From Coriobacteriia bacterium (GTDB lineage Bacteria; Actinomycetota; Coriobacteriia; Anaerosomatales; PALSA-660), in NCBI GenBank assembly GCA_023252055.1, contig JAHEXP010000012.1, positions 1-33,244 on the forward strand: a stretch of DNA of 33,244 bases, given 5' to 3'. Below, in pieces: positions 26,067 through 33,244 of the stretch. A program made the position numbers and the translations under genes. Below the pieces are notes generated by a model. That model saw nothing but the letters and a program-made list of their open reading frames with translations. It was not told the origin of the DNA and searched no databases. Position 1 is the first letter of the stretch. The number at the start of each line of letters is the position of its first letter.

Positions 26067-26180
26067 CTAGCCCTGCCGCTGCTTGTGACGCGGGTTCTCG
26101 CAGATCACGAGGACCCGCCCGTGGCGGCGGATGACCTTGCACTTCTCGCAGATCCTCTTCACAGAGGGTCGAACCTTCAT
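26067..26180 (-). CDS. rpmJ: 50S ribosomal protein L36 (zinc form)
   Basis: A 37-residue protein, [14 protein letters not shown] onward, with zinc ligands Cys11, Cys14, Cys27 and His32, ending HKQRQG. The ATG at 26180 has AAGGGA about nine bases upstream; the longer frame to 26273 is not part of the protein. It stands between infA and rpsM, its usual place. Confidence 0.96.
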   Translation of the reverse strand: MKVRPSVKRICEKCKVIRRHGRVLVICENPRHKQRQG

Positions 26181-26324
26181 CTGCTTGGTCCCTTCGAAAC
26201 GTCGTTCGTCTATGTGTGCGCCCAGCCGCAGGCGTGTCGTTGTCGTGCTCGGTGCCCTGGTGACGCTAACCAACGCCCCCGGGAGTGGCCCTTGGCTCCC
26301 CCGCAGACGCCGTGCGTGCAGGTA
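26181..26324 (-). other. infA-rpmJ spacer (144 bases)
   Basis: This gap is long for this cluster. It contains a five-pair stem GGGAG/CTCCC (26281-26300) but no convincing promoter, open frame or known RNA motif. Short frames crossing it have no recognisable product. Confidence 0.4.
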
Positions 26325-26546
26325 CTACTTGTAGCGATACGTGATGCGACCGCGTGTCAGGTCGTAGGGAGACAACTCGACGACGACCTTGTCACCCGGC
26401 AGGATGCGGATGTAGTGCATGCGCATCTTGCCGGAGATATGCGCGAGCACCCGGTGGCCGTTCTCCAACTCCACGCGGAACATGGCGTTGGGGAGGGGCT
26501 CAACCACGGTGCCTTCCAGCTCGATGGCGTCGTCGCGCTTTGCCAA
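26325..26546 (-). CDS. infA: Translation initiation factor IF-1
   Basis: A 73-residue OB-fold protein: [40 protein letters not shown] and the ending [11 protein letters not shown] match the family throughout at the normal length. IF-1 occupies the ribosomal A site during initiation. The start is TTG at 26546, with AAGGAG about six bases upstream; no other start in frame fits. A promoter is predicted just upstream, so infA heads a transcript running to rplQ. Confidence 0.97.
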   Translation of the reverse strand: MAKRDDAIELEGTVVEPLPNAMFRVELENGHRVLAHISGKMRMHYIRILPGDKVVVELSPYDLTRGRITYRYK

Positions 26547-26592
26547 ACAGATCTCCTTCTACAGGCGGCTGGACGTGAAGCCGCAAACGGGG

Positions 26593-26621
26593 AGTATATC
26601 AACAGCTGGCACGAGCGTCCA
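26593..26621 (-). promoter_or_regulatory. Promoter of infA-rpmJ-rpsM-rpsK-rpsD-rpoA-rplQ
   Basis: TGGACG (26621-26616) and TATACT (26598-26593) on the minus strand are separated by exactly 17 bases; they match four and five of six consensus positions. Initiation near 26586 would leave a leader of about 40 bases before the infA TTG. The element lies in the 86-base gap after map. Confidence 0.62.
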
Positions 26622-26632
26622 GCGGATAACAC

Positions 26633-27379
26633 CTATTCGAGCGTGAGCACCCTCGGCCCCTGCTCGGTGACGGCAACGGTATGTTCGAAATGCGCCGAGG
26701 GCTTGCCGTCTGCGGTCACGACGGTCCAACCGTCGTTGAGCTGACGAACGCCCGAGCCGCCGAGGTTGATCATCGGCTCGATCGCGAGCACCATGCCCGC
26801 CATGAGAACCGGGCCCTTGCCGGCGACGCCGTAGTTCGGGACCTGCGGCTCCTCGTGCATCGCGCGGCCGATACCGTGGCCCACGTACTCTCGTACGACC
26901 GAGAAGCCGGCGCCTTCGGCGACCGCCTGGACCGCCGCGCCGATGTCGTAGAGCCGGTGGCCGGGCACGCACTGCGCGATACCGGCCTCGAGGCTCGAGC
27001 GGGTCGCGTCCAGCAGCCGCTGAAGCTCGTCGGATATCTTGCCGACACCGAACGTCCGGGCCGAGTCGCCGAAGTACCCGTCGACGATCGCGCCCATGTC
27101 GATGGAGATGATGTCGCCTTCGACCAGCCGGATCTTGCCCGGGATGCCGTGGACGACCTCGCAGTTGCGCGACGCGCAGATCGTGGCGGGGAACCCGTGA
27201 TAGCCCTTGAACGCGGGCTTCGCGCCGGCGGCCTCGATCACGGCCACTGCGACGTCGTCGAGCTCTGCGGTCGTGATACCGGGACGTACGGCGTCGCCGA
27301 CGGCGCGCAGGGCGCGGGCCGTGACGCGCCCTGCCTCACGCATGACGGCCAGCTCGGCCTCTGAGCGCCGGACGATCAT
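26633..27379 (-). CDS. map: Methionine aminopeptidase, type I
   Basis: A 248-residue enzyme removing the initiator methionine from new proteins. The five metal ligands fall at Asp94, Asp105, His168, Glu201 and Glu232, and His77 in VVHGIP is the substrate-site histidine. The pita-bread fold blocks SIDMGAIVDGYFGDSA, YVGHGIG and AIEPMINLG are clear. There is no N-terminal SH3-type extension, so it is the short type Ia form. The ATG at 27379 is four bases after the adk stop. Confidence 0.97.
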   Translation of the reverse strand: MIVRRSEAELAVMREAGRVTARALRAVGDAVRPGITTAELDDVAVAVIEAAGAKPAFKGYHGFPATICASRNCEVVHGIPGKIRLVEGDIISIDMGAIVDGYFGDSARTFGVGKISDELQRLLDATRSSLEAGIAQCVPGHRLYDIGAAVQAVAEGAGFSVVREYVGHGIGRAMHEEPQVPNYGVAGKGPVLMAGMVLAIEPMINLGGSGVRQLNDGWTVVTADGKPSAHFEHTVAVTEQGPRVLTLE

Positions 27380-27383
27380 CGCG

Positions 27384-28040
27384 TCACCCGCGCTGTCCGC
27401 CGCGCACGACGGCAGCGACGTCCTCGAACACGGCGTCGACGTCGCGTGCTCCGTCGACCGCCTTCAGTAGGCCGCGCTCGCGGTAGTACTCGACGAGCGG
27501 CATCGTGTTGCGGTCGTAGACATCCAGGCGGTTCGTGACCGTCTCGACGGTGTCGTCGGCGCGCTGGTAGACCTCGCCGCCGCACTCGTCACACACGGCC
27601 GCGTCGGCCGGCATGTCGCCCATGACGTTGTAGATCTTGCCGCACGCGCGGCACTGGCGGCGGGCGGTGAGACGCTCCACGAGCGCCTCACGCGGGACGT
27701 CGACCAGGATGACCGCGTCGAGGGCGGTGCCCATCGAGGTGAGTGCGGCGTTGAGCGCGTCCGCCTGCGGCACCGTGCGGGGAAAGCCATCGAGGATGAA
27801 GCCTTCGGCGCAGTCGGGCTGCGCGAGCCGCTCTTTGACGATGCCGATCGTGACCTCGTCCGGGACGAGGTCCCCGGCGTCCATGTAGCGCTTGGCCTCG
27901 AGGCCCAGCGGGGTGCCGTCGGCGACCGCCTTGCGGAAGATATCGCCGGTGGAGATGTGCGGGAGCCCGAAGGTCTGCACCATCTTCGCGGCCTGCGTGC
28001 CCTTACCGGCACCCGGGGCGCCCAACAGAATGACGTTCAT
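27384..28040 (-). CDS. adk: Adenylate kinase (zinc-binding LID form)
   Basis: A 218-residue enzyme interconverting ATP + AMP and 2 ADP. The P-loop GAPGAGKGT spans residues 7-15, FILDGFPRT is at 81-89, and the long LID domain carries four cysteines at 130, 133, 150 and 153 (CRAC, CDEC), the structural zinc site common in Gram-positive enzymes. [16 protein letters not shown] follows. Its place between secY and map is standard. A purine-rich stretch just before the ATG serves as the ribosome-binding site. Confidence 0.98.
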   Translation of the reverse strand: MNVILLGAPGAGKGTQAAKMVQTFGLPHISTGDIFRKAVADGTPLGLEAKRYMDAGDLVPDEVTIGIVKERLAQPDCAEGFILDGFPRTVPQADALNAALTSMGTALDAVILVDVPREALVERLTARRQCRACGKIYNVMGDMPADAAVCDECGGEVYQRADDTVETVTNRLDVYDRNTMPLVEYYRERGLLKAVDGARDVDAVFEDVAAVVRGGQRG

Positions 28041-28077
28041 GTCCTATCCCCGCCTCCCCTTCGCTACAAGTCACGCC

Positions 28078-28107
28078 GGGCGGGACCCGGATTCCCGGAC
28101 CCCGCCC
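28078..28107 (-). other. GC-rich stem-loop between secY and adk
   Basis: GGGCGGG (28078-28084) pairs with CCCGCCC (28101-28107), then a 2x2 internal loop, then CCGG/CCGG around the tetraloop ATTC. It lies in the 112-base gap after secY. With no T tract it could be an RNA-processing or attenuation site inside the operon rather than a terminator. Confidence 0.4.
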
Positions 28108-28152
28108 CGCGATCATGTCGTTTCTCCACCTGCGCCGCTGCGCGGGTCCCCG

Positions 28153-29427
<1,275 letters not shown>

Positions 29428-29429
29428 GG

Positions 29430-29870
29430 CTACTCGACCGCCCCGCCGGCTGCTTCGATCTTCACGCGAGCCGGAGCGGAGACCTTGTCGACCTTGACGG
29501 TGAGCTTCTTGGTGAGTTCACCGTCGCCGAGGACCTTGACCGCCGCATCGGCGGACTTGATGACGCCCTTCGCCTTGAGGGAGGCTGCGTCGACGACGTC
29601 ACCGTCGGCGAAGAGCCCCTCGAGACGGCCGACGTTGACGACGTCGAACTCCTGGCGCCAGTGGTTGACGAAGCCCGGGAGCTTCGGAAGGCGCATTGCG
29701 AGCGGGTTCTGGCCACCCTCGAATCCGGGTCCCTTGCCGCCACCGGCGCGCGAGTTCTGACCCTTGTCGCCGCGACCGGCGGTGGAGCCGTGGCCGCTGC
29801 CGTTGCCGCGTCCTACACGCTTGCGGGCCTTGGTGGAACCGGGCGCCGGAGCGAGATCGTGGATCTGCAT
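29430..29870 (-). CDS. rplO: 50S ribosomal protein L15
   Basis: A 146-residue L15 starting MQIHDLAPAPGSTKARKRVG, with the glycine- and basic-rich GRGNGSGHGSTAGRGDKGQ and FEGGQNPLAMRLPKLPGF in the extended N-terminal part that threads into 23S rRNA. The open frame extends to a GTG at 29900, but that has no ribosome-binding site; the ATG at 29870 has GGAG about 12 bases upstream and matches the usual family start. Confidence 0.96.
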   Translation of the reverse strand: MQIHDLAPAPGSTKARKRVGRGNGSGHGSTAGRGDKGQNSRAGGGKGPGFEGGQNPLAMRLPKLPGFVNHWRQEFDVVNVGRLEGLFADGDVVDAASLKAKGVIKSADAAVKVLGDGELTKKLTVKVDKVSAPARVKIEAAGGAVE

Positions 29871-29979
29871 ATCTGTTCGTGTCTCCTTCTTGGTCGCCAC
29901 CGGGGATCGAAGCGCTTCTCGCGCTTGGCCCCGGTCGCCGGCTGCTCGCCGCCGGCTGACTGTCAGGTGGTGATGCTGC

Positions 29980-30174
29980 CTAGACCTCTTCGACCTTCAC
30001 GAGGTGCTTGACCTTGAAGATCATGCCGCGGATGACGGCGGTATCGGCCTGCTCGACCGTGTCGTGCATGCGCTTGATGCCGAGGGCGCGAACGGTGGCG
30101 CGCTGATCGCGCGGCAGCCCGATCCCGCTTCGGACCTGCGTGATGCGCAGGGTCTTTCCGGATTCCTTCGCCAT
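29980..30174 (-). CDS. rpmD: 50S ribosomal protein L30
   Basis: A 64-residue L30: [31 protein letters not shown] and [17 protein letters not shown] match the family along its length. The ATG at 30174 has GGGAGGAG about eight bases upstream and lies four bases after the rpsE stop. A 109-base gap without a recognised element separates it from rplO. Confidence 0.97.
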   Translation of the reverse strand: MAKESGKTLRITQVRSGIGLPRDQRATVRALGIKRMHDTVEQADTAVIRGMIFKVKHLVKVEEV

Positions 30175-30178
30175 GGAG

Positions 30179-30688
30179 CTACTCCTCCCAGCCGAAGACC
30201 TGGCCGACCGTCTTGCCGCGACGGCGGGCGATCTGCGCGGCGCTCGTCAGGGACTCGAGGCCCTGAGCTGCCGCCTTGACCATGTTCAGTGCGTTGTCGG
30301 AACCGAGCGACTTCGAGAGCACGTCGGTCACGCCGCCGAGCTCGAGCAGCGCGCGCACCGGGCCGCCGGCGATGATACCGGTACCGGGAGCGGCGGGCTT
30401 GAGCATGACACGCCCGGCGCCGAACTTACCCATGACGGCGTGCGGGATCGTCCCATCGACCAGCGGGAACTTGAACATGTTCTTCTTCGCGTCCTCGACG
30501 CCCTTCTTGATGGCGACCGGGACTTCGGCGGACTTGCCCATGCCGACGCCCACGTTGCCGTTACCGTCGCCGACGACGACCAGCGCGGTCAGCGAGAAGC
30601 GGCGACCACCCTTGACGACCTTCGACACACGGTTGATGTATACGACCTTTTCCTGCAGCTCCGAAACAGGAGCGACGTTGCGTGCCAC
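30179..30688 (-). CDS. rpsE: 30S ribosomal protein S5
   Basis: A 169-residue S5 with [20 protein letters not shown] (double-stranded RNA-binding domain start), [20 protein letters not shown], and the C-terminal [19 protein letters not shown] and [13 protein letters not shown]5 contributes to translational accuracy. The start is GTG at 30688 with AGAGGA about eight bases upstream. Order rplR-rpsE-rpmD is standard. Confidence 0.98.
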   Translation of the reverse strand: MARNVAPVSELQEKVVYINRVSKVVKGGRRFSLTALVVVGDGNGNVGVGMGKSAEVPVAIKKGVEDAKKNMFKFPLVDGTIPHAVMGKFGAGRVMLKPAAPGTGIIAGGPVRALLELGGVTDVLSKSLGSDNALNMVKAAAQGLESLTSAAQIARRRGKTVGQVFGWEE

Positions 30689-30702
30689 TGTTCTCGTCCT
30701 CT

Positions 30703-31071
30703 CTAGAACGTGAGCCCGGCGGAGCGGGCACCGTCGGCCAGGGCCTTCACGCGACCGTGGTAGATGCGGCCGCCGCGGTCGAAGACGACCTCGGTGACGC
30801 CCTTGTCCACGGCCCTCTTGCCGACGACCTCGCCGACGGCCTGAGCGGCCGCGACGTTGCTACCGAGCTTGATCATGCCCTTGACCTCGGCGTCCAGCGT
30901 CGAGGCCGACGCGATCGTCACGCCTGCCACGTCGTCGATCACCTGAGCGTAGATGTGCGCGTTGCTGCGCGTCACGCGCAGGCGCGGACGCATCTCGGTG
31001 CCGCTGACCTTGCCGCGGACGCGGCGCTGACGGCGGGCGAGCTTGAACGCCTTTGCTTTCAGCTTGTCCAT
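30703..31071 (-). CDS. rplR: 50S ribosomal protein L18
   Basis: A 122-residue L18 with a basic N-terminus ([15 protein letters not shown]), [20 protein letters not shown], and the C-terminal [20 protein letters not shown], matching the family end to end. L18 binds 5S rRNA together with L5. It starts at an ATG 11 bases after the rplF stop. Confidence 0.98.
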   Translation of the reverse strand: MDKLKAKAFKLARRQRRVRGKVSGTEMRPRLRVTRSNAHIYAQVIDDVAGVTIASASTLDAEVKGMIKLGSNVAAAQAVGEVVGKRAVDKGVTEVVFDRGGRIYHGRVKALADGARSAGLTF

Positions 31072-31082
31072 TTCCCTGCTCC

Positions 31083-31619
31083 CTACTTCGCCGTCTTGCC
31101 GACCTTGCGGCGGACATGTTCACCCTCGTAACGCACACCCTTGCCCTTGTACGGCTCGGGAGAGCGCCACTTGCGGATCTCGGCGGCCACTTGGCCGACC
31201 CGCTGCTTGTCGATACCGCGCACCGTGATCTTGGTGGGCACCGGCACCTCGAACGTGATACCCGGCTCCGCCTTCACGAGCACGGGATGGCTGAACCCCA
31301 GCGCAAGCTGGATGTCCGAGCCCTTGAGCTCAGCACGGTAACCGACGCCAACGATCTCGAGGTTCTTGAAGAACCCCTCGGAGACGCCCACGACCATGTT
31401 GGAGAGCAGCGTGCGGGTGAGTCCGTGGAGCGAGCGGTTGACACGCTCGTCGTTCGGACGCGTCACCAGGAGAACTCCGTCCTCCAGGCTCAGGCTCATC
31501 GCAGGCTGGAACGTCTGCGTGAGCGTGCCCTTCGGGCCGGTGACGGTGACGGTCGATCCATCGATCTTTACCTCGACCCCGGACGGGACCGGGATGGGCT
31601 GCTTGCCGATTCGAGACAC
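31083..31619 (-). CDS. rplF: 50S ribosomal protein L6
   Basis: A 178-residue L6 opening [16 protein letters not shown], with [32 protein letters not shown] and the ending [20 protein letters not shown]. The start codon is GTG at 31619, preceded by AAAGGAG about nine bases upstream. It lies between rpsH and rplR in the usual order. Confidence 0.98.
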   Translation of the reverse strand: MSRIGKQPIPVPSGVEVKIDGSTVTVTGPKGTLTQTFQPAMSLSLEDGVLLVTRPNDERVNRSLHGLTRTLLSNMVVGVSEGFFKNLEIVGVGYRAELKGSDIQLALGFSHPVLVKAEPGITFEVPVPTKITVRGIDKQRVGQVAAEIRKWRSPEPYKGKGVRYEGEHVRRKVGKTAK

Positions 31620-31649
31620 GGCTTGTCGCTCCTTTCCTGTCCTGTCCGT

Positions 31650-32048
31650 CTACCAGACGTAGGCGATGACTTCGCCGCCGACGCCGGCCTTCTTCGCTGC
31701 CTTTTCGGTCATGACGCCGGAAGACGTCGAGATGACCGCGATACCGAGCCCGCCCAAGACGCGGGGAAGCTCGTCCTTCTTCGCGTACACACGCAGGCCC
31801 GGCTTGCTGATGCGCCGGATGCCGGTGATGACGCGCTCACGCTTGGGTCCGTACTTCAACTGGAGCGTCAGCGTCGCCTGGACGTCGCCCGGGACGACCT
31901 CGTAACTCGAGACGTAGCCCTCCTCCTTGAGGATGCGGGCGATCTCCACCAGCTTCTTCGACGAGGGCATGGACACCGAGCTCTGGAACGCGTTGTTGGC
32001 GTTCCTCACCCGGGTCAGCATATCCGCGATCGGATCGGTCATGCTCAT
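31650..32048 (-). CDS. rpsH: 30S ribosomal protein S8
   Basis: A 132-residue S8: [15 protein letters not shown] at the start, [28 protein letters not shown] and the C-terminal [17 protein letters not shown] with the conserved STS motif. The frame extends to 32105, but the ATG at 32048 (MSMTDPIAD) has AGGAGG nine bases upstream; the second ATG at 32042 is possible. S8 is a primary 16S binder and in some bacteria represses the spc operon. Confidence 0.97.
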   Translation of the reverse strand: MSMTDPIADMLTRVRNANNAFQSSVSMPSSKKLVEIARILKEEGYVSSYEVVPGDVQATLTLQLKYGPKRERVITGIRRISKPGLRVYAKKDELPRVLGGLGIAVISTSSGVMTEKAAKKAGVGGEVIAYVW

Positions 32049-32166
32049 GTTGGGATGCCTCCTATGGTCCTGTCGTACATCCTGCGGACCGCGCGGTTCG
32101 CACACGCCCGTGGCGTGCGCGCCTACCCGTCCGCCGAGCCGCCTCGGTCTGCGGCCCTAGTGCGTG

Positions 32167-32352
32167 CTACCAGCTCGCCTTACGAACGCCGGGGACCTCG
32201 CCCTTGTTGGCCAGTTCGCGCAGGCACACGCGGCACAGGCCGAACTGACGGTAGAACGCCCTCGGACGACCGCAGCGATTGCAGCGATGGACGCCACGGA
32301 CGCTGAACTTCGGCGTACGGTTCGCCTTCGCGATCATCGACTTCTTGGCCAC
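32167..32352 (-). CDS. rpsN: 30S ribosomal protein S14, type Z (zinc-binding)
   Basis: A 61-residue short S14: [19 protein letters not shown], then [20 protein letters not shown], whose CxxC...CxxC is the zinc site of the type Z form, and the ending [11 protein letters not shown]. The start is placed at GTG 32352, with GGAGG six bases upstream; a TTG one codon earlier (32355) would leave only three bases of spacing. The short zinc form in the spc operon is typical of Gram-positive bacteria. Confidence 0.96.
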   Translation of the reverse strand: MAKKSMIAKANRTPKFSVRGVHRCNRCGRPRAFYRQFGLCRVCLRELANKGEVPGVRKASW

Positions 32353-32419
32353 CAACTACCTCCATTGGATCTGCCGGACGCTTCCGGGCGCCGGCGCGTG
32401 TGGGACTGTTCCTGCCGCT

Positions 32420-32962
32420 CTATTTCTTGAAGGGGAAGCCGAACGCGTTGAGCAGCGCGCGGCACTCCTCATCGGTGTTTGCAGTGGTGACGAACGTGAT
32501 GTCCATGCCCCGGGTGCGATCGACCTTGTCGTAGTCGACCTCCGGGAAGATCAGCTGCTCATCGACGCCCATGGAGTAGTTCCCACGGCCGTCGAACGAG
32601 TTCGGGTTGATGCCGCGGAAGTCGCGGATGCGCGGGAGCGCGGTCGCGAGCAGGCGGTCGAGGAACTCCCACATGCGGTCGCCGCGCAGCGTGACCTTCG
32701 CGCCGATCGGCATCCCCTTGCGGAGCTTGAAGCTCGCGATCGACTTGCGAGCGCGGGTGATCATCGGCTGCTGGCCGGTGATGATGCGCAGGTCTGCGAT
32801 GGCCGCGTCCAGGAGCTTGGAGTCCTGGGTCGCGCCACCAACGCCCATGTTCACGACGATCTTGTCGAAACGCGGGACCTGGTTCACGTTGCCGTACGCC
32901 AGCTCGGTCACGAGCTTGGCGACGACCTCGCTGCGGTACTTGTCTTTGAGTCTCGGTGCCAC
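32420..32962 (-). CDS. rplE: 50S ribosomal protein L5
   Basis: A 180-residue L5: [59 protein letters not shown] and [20 protein letters not shown] are all family blocks, and the end is [12 protein letters not shown]5 binds 5S rRNA and contacts the P-site tRNA. The frame continues to 33169, but the GTG at 32962 has GGAGG nine bases upstream and gives the normal length; an ATG at 32989 has no ribosome-binding site. Confidence 0.96.
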   Translation of the reverse strand: MAPRLKDKYRSEVVAKLVTELAYGNVNQVPRFDKIVVNMGVGGATQDSKLLDAAIADLRIITGQQPMITRARKSIASFKLRKGMPIGAKVTLRGDRMWEFLDRLLATALPRIRDFRGINPNSFDGRGNYSMGVDEQLIFPEVDYDKVDRTRGMDITFVTTANTDEECRALLNAFGFPFKK

Positions 32963-33080
32963 TGTCTGTTTCCTCCGGTCCTTCTTCATCGGCGGGCGCC
33001 GGATTACTGACCCGGCGTCACTTGGCTCACCCACGGTCCCGCTCCGTCGCGCTTCTCGCGGCGGGCGGGGGGCTGCGTAA

Positions 33081-33244
33081 CTAGTTGTCGATGTCCTTGC
33101 CGCACTTCTTGCAGACGCGGATCCGGTCACCGTTCTCACGGCGACGTGCGATCCGGGTCGGCTGCCCACAGTTCGGGCAGATGAGCATCACGTTCGAGAC
33201 GTGCATCGTGCCCTCGTGCTGCATGATGCCGCCCTGAGGGTTCT
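33081..33244 (-). CDS. rplX: 50S ribosomal protein L24 (partial, C-terminal end)
   Basis: The last 53 codons of L24 run in from the window edge: [18 protein letters not shown] then [17 protein letters not shown] and [12 protein letters not shown] before a TAG at 33083-33081. The HVSNVML block is the family signature, and the paired CPNC and CKKC cysteines make this the zinc-ribbon form of L24. The N-terminal KOW domain lies outside the window. A 118-base gap without a recognised element separates it from rplE. Confidence 0.94.
   Translation of the reverse strand, partial: NPQGGIMQHEGTMHVSNVMLICPNCGQPTRIARRRENGDRIRVCKKCGKDIDN

Overview
The window is a gene-dense, high-GC bacterial chromosome segment that is almost entirely core housekeeping. 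Every recognised gene but one lies on the minus strand, so transcription runs from high to low coordinates. The gene set points to a Gram-positive-type bacterium: the spc/alpha ribosomal cluster is followed by rplQ-ecfA1-ecfA2-ecfT-truA-rplM-rpsI. S14, S4, L36 and L24 keep zinc-binding cysteines, and ATP synthesis or hydrolysis is by a V/A-type rotary ATPase. High GC, frequent GTG starts and TTGACG/CAGACT-like promoter elements suggest an actinobacterial lineage, perhaps Coriobacteriia-like. A high-GC Bacillota lineage is a real alternative, and the assignment is an inference without database support.

Layout in order of transcription. (1) 33244-28153: end of the spc operon, rplX(partial)-rplE-rpsN-rpsH-rplF-rplR-rpsE-rpmD-rplO-secY. 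(2) 28040-23222: adk-map, then a good promoter before infA and infA-rpmJ-rpsM-rpsK-rpsD-rpoA-rplQ, closed by a long near-palindrome. (3) 23118-19870: an ECF transporter energising module (ecfA1, ecfA2, ecfT) and truA. (4) 19792-18841: a promoter, a structured 5' leader and rplM-rpsI, ended by a 12-bp stem-loop. (5) 18703-11421: the cell-envelope block glmM, glmS, acpS, nnr, a CBS-domain gene and alr. (6) 11284-2683: a nine-gene V/A-ATPase operon in the order H-I-K-E-C-F-A-B-D. (7) 2504-2157: one plus-strand gene of unknown function, convergent with the ATPase operon. (8) 1998-1: nitroreductase, family-4-type uracil-DNA glycosylase, tsaE and tsaB (partial), with overlapping ends.

The most notable element is not a protein gene. 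The 444-nt glmM-glmS gap carries a well-conserved glmS ribozyme (about 17200-17055, minus strand), the self-cleaving riboswitch activated by glucosamine-6-phosphate. The predicted cleavage site, the P1 stem, the GACGAGG core block and a GNRA-capped P4.1 hairpin can all be read directly. Because glmS, acpS, nnr, the CBS gene and alr are tightly packed behind it, one ribozyme may set mRNA levels for both amino-sugar and D-alanine supply to peptidoglycan. Secondary points of interest are the structured rplM leader, a c-subunit of the ATPase with a signal-peptide-like N-terminus, TTG starts on infA, rpsM and the ATPase F subunit, and the unknown plus-strand gene. No tRNA, rRNA, CRISPR array, insertion sequence or phage gene was seen.
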